Shown here piece by piece: positions 50,692-64,000 of a DNA stretch of 64,000 nt. A program made the translations under genes and the position numbers. Under the pieces are notes generated by a model. The model did no database searches and had not been told where the DNA came from. It saw nothing but the letters and a program-made list of their open reading frames with translations. This DNA is from Megalobrama amblycephala (taxonomy: Eukaryota; Chordata; Actinopteri; Cypriniformes; Xenocyprididae): positions 8,445,037 through 8,509,036 of the forward strand of contig NC_063049.1 of NCBI RefSeq assembly GCF_018812025.1, read 5' to 3'. Positions within the stretch are counted from its first letter, which is position 1; every line of letters begins with the position of its first letter.

Positions 50692-51403
50692 CACTGTAAA
50701 ACCGAACAGTGAAAATAATTAAATAAAATGAGTTTGTTTCACTCAAATAATAATGAAAGTTCATTGTACTTAATAGGAAAAAGTTGCATGAACTCAAAAT
50801 TTCATTGTAGTAAGCTGAACTTAATATGATTGAGTTGAGCTGAGGCAGATTTCTAATTCCCAGCATGCTTTGCGTCAGACCATATAAATGTTGAAATTAA
50901 GTGTTATTTTGTGTGTTTTTGCACAAGATTAACATATGGAGATATAAGTTAATGTTTAATGTTGTGTTGTGTTGGGATTCAGGGGGGTTCTGTTACGTTA
51001 GTTTTGTAGGGTTACCACTGTGGTGAAGACTAGAGCCTGTGGTTAGGTTGAGGATGAGCTGCAAAACGCATATGTTGTTTGATTACATATATGCAAGTAT
51101 GTAATGACAGTCTCTCTGATAGTTATAAAAGCATGTGTTATTTGCTATGTAACATTTAACCAAGATCTGAATGTGATGTTTATGTAAATTAACTGTATGT
51201 AATTAACATTATGATGAGTTGGGATAGGGATGCTGGTGACGGGATTGTTAGTGAGAGACACCTGTGCACCACACTGGCCTTGATCCGATTCCTCTCAGCC
51301 CCGCCCCACTTGTCACAAAAATTTTAAGTTCTACCAACTTTAAAAAAATGAGTTAGTTTCCTCAAATGTTTTGAGTATTCTGAACTTATTGGGTTTTACA
51401 GTG
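50692..51403. mobile_element. CACTG-ended MITE, copy 2
   Basis: Ends CACTGTAAAACC and, inverted, CACTGTAAAACCCAATAAG. The interior CCCAGCATGCTTTGCGT is shared with 7288-8063. Confidence 0.88.
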
Positions 51404-51994
51404 CACATTGTCTTTTTGCCAGCAGTCTCTCCTCTGTTTGGCGCTTTTTTTAAAAAAAAACAGATGATTCACCGGTGATTCGACATTCGAGCGAGTGATG
51501 CATGTACGCAAGTTCCCGCGCAAACCATCCCGACTGGTCTAAGATATAAATACTTACCATGGTGAATCGGGGTAAGACAAAAACACGTTTTGGAATAAGA
51601 ATTGAGGGTGTATTGACTCGTATAATTAATTTTAAACAACAACAAAAAAGTTAAATGGTGTAAGTTGAATTTTTTATTTCAAATAAACGCCTCACCGAGC
51701 TAATATGCGATGGGAGTTTAATGAGTTTGAAAAAAGGCGGATTCGAAGTCGGGTCGGTCGTGTCAAAAACTAGCACCACCTGCCGATCTCCACGCCACTG
51801 ATTCTGTTATCAGCGGGATTTCTTTTGCAAATTTCTCTGGTTCATTCAGACAACAGCCTCTGCAGACTAGTTGGGCTATTTGCAGTTGGTGTAATAGGAA
51901 ATAATATTTAATAATAATAATAATAATAATAATAAAATATCTTGAATTCTGTGCCTTAAAAAAAATCTCAACATCAGAATACTGTTTTAAAAAC
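51404..51994. other. Unassigned sequence downstream of lnpk
   Basis: No gene. A short AAT-repeat lies at 51911-51935. Confidence 0.4.
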
Positions 51995-52000
51995 TTTATT
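51995..52000 (-). promoter_or_regulatory. Candidate lnpk polyadenylation signal AATAAA
   Basis: TTTATT on the plus strand reads AATAAA on the minus strand. It is the only canonical hexamer I found in the roughly 800 bp downstream of the lnpk stop. Confidence 0.5.
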
Positions 52001-52798
52001 TCTCATATTAATCCTTGTAGACAAAAATAAAAACAGCACTGTATTTTTCGCACATAATGCTATGCTTGACAATTACTTGACAATTCATCTGCTTTTTAAA
52101 TCTTGAAAGAGGTCAAACATAAAGGCACATGAGGCTGAGAACACTGAAGGGCTGTTTTTATGCCGTAATAAATAACCAGACATTCCTATGGCGGTACCTG
52201 AACACATGTAAACATGGGACCAATCTCTCTCTGCACAGCACCTAATGTATGCTACACCTAATGTAACAGGCACTGAGAGGATATTAATATCTATAAATAT
52301 CATAAATATTCTTTTGAATTACATTTTTTGCATTATTACATATTGTAAATAAGAATGTTAAATACATTCAGTCACAAAACTGCTTATATGGAGGATGAAA
52401 TTCAATAGCTGCTTTTCTTTCCAACTAAGAGAATAAACAGTTATGTGCTGAACGTTCTGCTGCATTGATGTTTTTACATACAGGTTCCATTCACATAAAA
52501 TGTAAACAAACACAAAACATTGTAGGCCTATTAAACCCAGAAATGTAACTAATTATTGCAGATACATCATAACTAATAAGAATTTCTCCCAAAACCATCA
52601 CGAAAATCCCTGACCCCTTAACTTATTTCTACTTAGCTTTGCCTTACTAATGTATTAAATAACACTGCAATATAACATGTAGAAATTAAAACAAACAGAT
52701 ACAAATAAACTAAAGGTAAAGAATAAGAAAATCAACCCTCAACGGGAATCAAACCCACATGCGCATACACACAAGATATTGGCAAATTCTCTCTCGCT
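51995..52798 (-). other. lnpk: Probable lnpk 3' UTR
   Basis: About 800 bp of AT-rich, non-coding sequence lies between the lnpk stop and the first AATAAA on the minus strand. No strong transposon signature is visible in it. The extent is inferred from the polyadenylation signal; no transcript data are available. Confidence 0.55.
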
Positions 52799-61107
<8,309 letters not shown>

Positions 61108-61194
61108 CTAAGATGCAAAAAAACAACAACACGTAGATATGAAGAAAAAAAAAACACGTATATAGGATTAAAGACCCGCCCACACCAAGGAAGA

Positions 61195-61690
61195 TAACTA
61201 TAACGATAAAGTAGGACTGTGCGATTAATTGTAATTGATCGTAATAGATTATGAAAACAGGACCACTTCCGCATTCCGTCCCGCCTACCTTCCTTTCCTT
61301 CACTGTGGCAAAATACCAGCCAAATTAGTGTGTTGTAAACTGCAGTCTACTGTTGCTAAACTGCAGGACGTGTTTGATATTAAAACGCAAAAGAGACACT
61401 GTTCCCCAGGCGGCTTTCTGTGTGCGCTCTCCGAGTCGGAGCTGAACGTGGATAAGCAAATGGGCTTCGGATATGAGTCTAAGGGGCGGTTTCCCGGACA
61501 GAGAATAAGCCTAGTCCTAGAATAAAATGGGCCTTTAAACCAGAAAACAGAAATTTGCTTTCTCTGTCATGGTTTAAAATAGTCCTAGACTTAGTCTAGT
61601 CCAGAGTTTAATAAGCTGATTTCCTGGAGGAAGACTAGATCTACTCCAGGACTGAACTGAGGCTTAAATTAAACCTACAAGGAGGCAGGT
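61195..61690. repeat. Degraded dispersed repeats upstream of the lnpk 61067 exon
   Basis: GATTAATTGTAATTGATCG (61214) and GGGGCGGTTTCCCGGACAGA (61482), with TAGTCCTAGA palindromic words, are repeat-like. A 96-codon plus frame at 61235-61525 has no domain I know. Confidence 0.5.
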
Positions 61691-61849
61691 TTAACTTCAG
61701 ATTAACGTTGTGTTTCAAAGAAGACTCATGTATTACTTGGATATATACTGATATACACTGTGTGTGTATATATTATAATAATATATATATATTTTATTTA
61801 TTTATTGTGCTGTTTACTTTATTTAAACAATCTGTTTGTTTCTGGTTCA

Positions 61850-62158
61850 AATGTGATTGCATCATGTTAAATTGACTTGAAATGGTTACTAGAACTCACT
61901 TGATGTTTTCATTTTGAAATAACACGTTTCAGTCAAGTAACCAATCAAACAGGACTTTCACTTCCCATCATGCTTTGCACCGGGCTGAATTGGGAGAGTA
62001 AATGTTGAAAAAGTGTCATTTTATGCATTTTTTAGAAAGATGAGAATATGGAGAGACTGTTATGTAAATTTTTTGTTGTTAATGTTTTTTTTTTTTTTTG
62101 GTGATTATTATTGTGGTGAAGTGTAGAGCTTGTGCTTGGGTTGAGGACCTGCTAACAA

Positions 62159-62191
<33 letters not shown>

Positions 62192-62340
62192 ACATATATA
62201 ATGAAACAACCACTATGATAGTGCTTTGGATCAAACCCGTATCATTTCTAGACTGCCAACACCGATTATCACATATGTAAATAGTTATGTTTAGTTTGTT
62301 GCTATGTAAAGGACAAAACAAAAGCATTAATAATCATATG
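61850..62340. repeat. Fragment related to the CACTG MITE family
   Basis: TTCCCATCATGCTTTGCACC and GGGAGAGTAAAT words match 7288-8063. Poly-T runs lie at 62084-62099 and 62160-62187. No clear ends. Confidence 0.5.
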
Positions 62341-62361
62341 ATTTTATATTTTATATATATA

Positions 62362-63901
62362 CAGGGAGTGCAGAATTATTAGGCAAGTTGATTTTCTGAT
62401 CATATTTTTTTTCCAAGTACATTTTACCAATTCCAATCCACATCAATCTTAATAACTACCATTAATATTGTTTTTAATCATTTATAGTGATACATAATAG
62501 TTCATGAAGGCTGGAAATGAAAAAACGCCTATTATTCAGGTGTGCAGAATTATTAGGCAGGTTTTCTTTTACAGGCCAAATGAGCCAAAAAAGAGATTTA
62601 ACTCAGACTGAAAAGTCAAAAATGATTAAATACTCATGAGAAGGACGCAATACTAATGCAATACTAGAAATTGCAAAGTTAAAGCATGACCAATGGACAG
62701 CAAAACGCTCATTGGGTCAGCGGGGTCATACAAAAACAGGTGGAAAAGAAAAGACGCATGTTAACTGCAAAAGAATTAAGAATTAAGGTGAAGAATTAAG
62801 TGTGAAACCATCAGGAACCCTTTAGTCTCCAGCGCCACCATTTTCCAGAACTGCAACCTACCTGGAGTCTCCAGAAGTGTGAGGTGTCAGGATCTCAGAG
62901 ACTTAGGTTAGCTAAAGAATCCTAAAAAATGACCCGCTCTTAATAAAAATCACAAGCTGAAGTGTTAGAAAATACATGAAGACTGGGTTTTTATAGGCCT
63001 TATAGACAGACGGCTTGAGAGTGACTCTTGAAGGACCAGCACCACATCCTCTTGTACCACCGTTTGAAGAATTCATCTTCCAAAATCTGACAGTAAGTTT
63101 TAGAAGATCATTTTTAGTCCATATCTGCAAGACGGACATTTCAGGATAAGAGATGGACTAAAAGTGAACTCCCACATCTTACTGCCAGATTCTGGAAGAT
63201 AAATTCTTCAAACGGTGGTACAAGAGGATGTGGTGCTGGTCCTTCAAGAGTCACTCTCAATCTGTCTGTCTATAAGGCCTATAAAAACCCAGTCTTAATG
63301 TATTTTCTAACACTTCAGCTTGTGATTTTTTATTAAGAGCAGGTCATTTTTTAGGATTCTTTAGCTAGCCTAAGTCTCTGAGATCCTGACACCTCACACT
63401 TCTGGAGACTCCAGGTAGGTTGCAGTTCTGGAAAATGGTGGCGCTGGAGACTAAAGGGTTCCTGATGGTTTCACACTTAATTCTTCACCTTAATTCTTAA
63501 TTCTTTTGCAGTTAACATGCGTCTTTTCTTTTCCACCTGTTTTTGTATGACCCCGCTGACCTAATGAGCATTTTGCTGTCCATTGGTCATGCTTTAACTT
63601 TGCAATTTCTAGTATTGCATTAGTATTGCGTCCTTCTCATGAGTATTTAATCATTTTTGACTTTTCAGTCTGAGTTAAATCTCTTTTTTGGCTCATTTGG
63701 CCTGTAAAAGAAAACCTGCCTAATAATTCTGCACACCTGAATATAAGGCATTTTTTCATTTCCAGCCTTCATGAACAATATGTATACTTATAAATGATAA
63801 AAACAATATATATAGTTATATATATGTGGATGGAATTGGTAAAATGTACTTGGAAAAAAAATATATCAAAAAATACTTGCCTAATAATTCTGCACTCCCT
63901 G
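62362..63901. mobile_element. Palindromic Tc1-like derivative (1.54-kb foldback)
   Basis: The ends CAGGGAGTGCAGAATTATTA and its complement, with TA on both sides, bracket two arms (about 62362-63126 and 63147-63901) that are near-identical inverted copies with a loop of about 20 bp. Each arm, read outward from the centre, encodes YCQILED then FFKRWYKR, a block found upstream of the second catalytic Asp in Tc1-like transposases. The rest of the transposase is decayed or missing. So two copies of one element end face each other. Confidence 0.92.
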
Positions 63902-64000
63902 TATATATATATATATCATCTATTTAAAAGGAATTCATTACAAACATATTTCCAGGCATTCCAGGCTGATGTATTTTGCTTGCATTAAAATAAATGTCTC

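Noticed and set aside
61108..64000. N-terminal lunapark exons with membrane segments
   Set aside because: I read the minus strand for hydrophobic exons with splice sites and found none; the stretch is repeats and the Tc1-like palindrome.

Overview
The window looks like a teleost genome, probably a cyprinid or close relative. It is AT-rich, dense in short non-autonomous DNA transposons (TTAA-flanked foldback elements, CACT-ended MITEs, Tc1-like elements) and L2-like LINE fragments, and carries many long AT and GT microsatellites. It is not bacterial: there are no operons, and the one real coding sequence is split by GT-AG introns. Species and repeat-family names rest on recognition, not on a database search.

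Only one protein-coding gene is supported. It is the 3' part of a lunapark gene (lnpk family) on the minus strand. Eight exons lie between 61107 and 52799, all joined in phase. They encode the coiled-coil/linker region, the proline-rich region, the C4 zinc finger with its NPARKTRPQAPRLPEF block, and an acidic C-terminus. The N-terminal exons (myristoylation site and two membrane segments) are beyond position 64000.

Positions 1 to about 52000, on the 3' side of lunapark, contain no gene I can recognise. This desert alternates two kinds of DNA. The first is transposon-rich, often nested: 1250-2212, 4650-5069, 6145-8675, 9640-10389, 12540-16122, 17857-18717, 28454-28904, 31391-34431, 35610-37793, 40323-41262, 43000-43889, 44868-47548 and 50692-51403. 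The second is repeat-poor, better-balanced in base composition, non-coding, and often rich in homeodomain-type cores: 2930-3530, 3660-4000, 8690-9630, 25740-26540, 29300-31340, 34600-35600, 41740-42990, 43890-44867 and 47560-49340. Two similar blocks lie inside lunapark introns (58130-58530 and 60360-60900). In vertebrates lunapark sits next to Evx2/HoxD, and the desert beyond its 3' end holds long-range limb and neural enhancers. The layout is therefore what a 5' HoxD-type regulatory landscape would look like. That reading combines gene identity with inference; no Hox or Evx gene is in the window.

Other notable structures are two large minisatellites (about 40 copies of a 64-65 bp unit at 13199-15789, and about 37 copies of a 53 bp unit at 44941-46894), each inside a terminal-inverted-repeat element. 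There is also a 1.54 kb nearly perfect palindrome made from two head-to-head Tc1-like pieces (62362-63901), and several transposon-inside-transposon nests.
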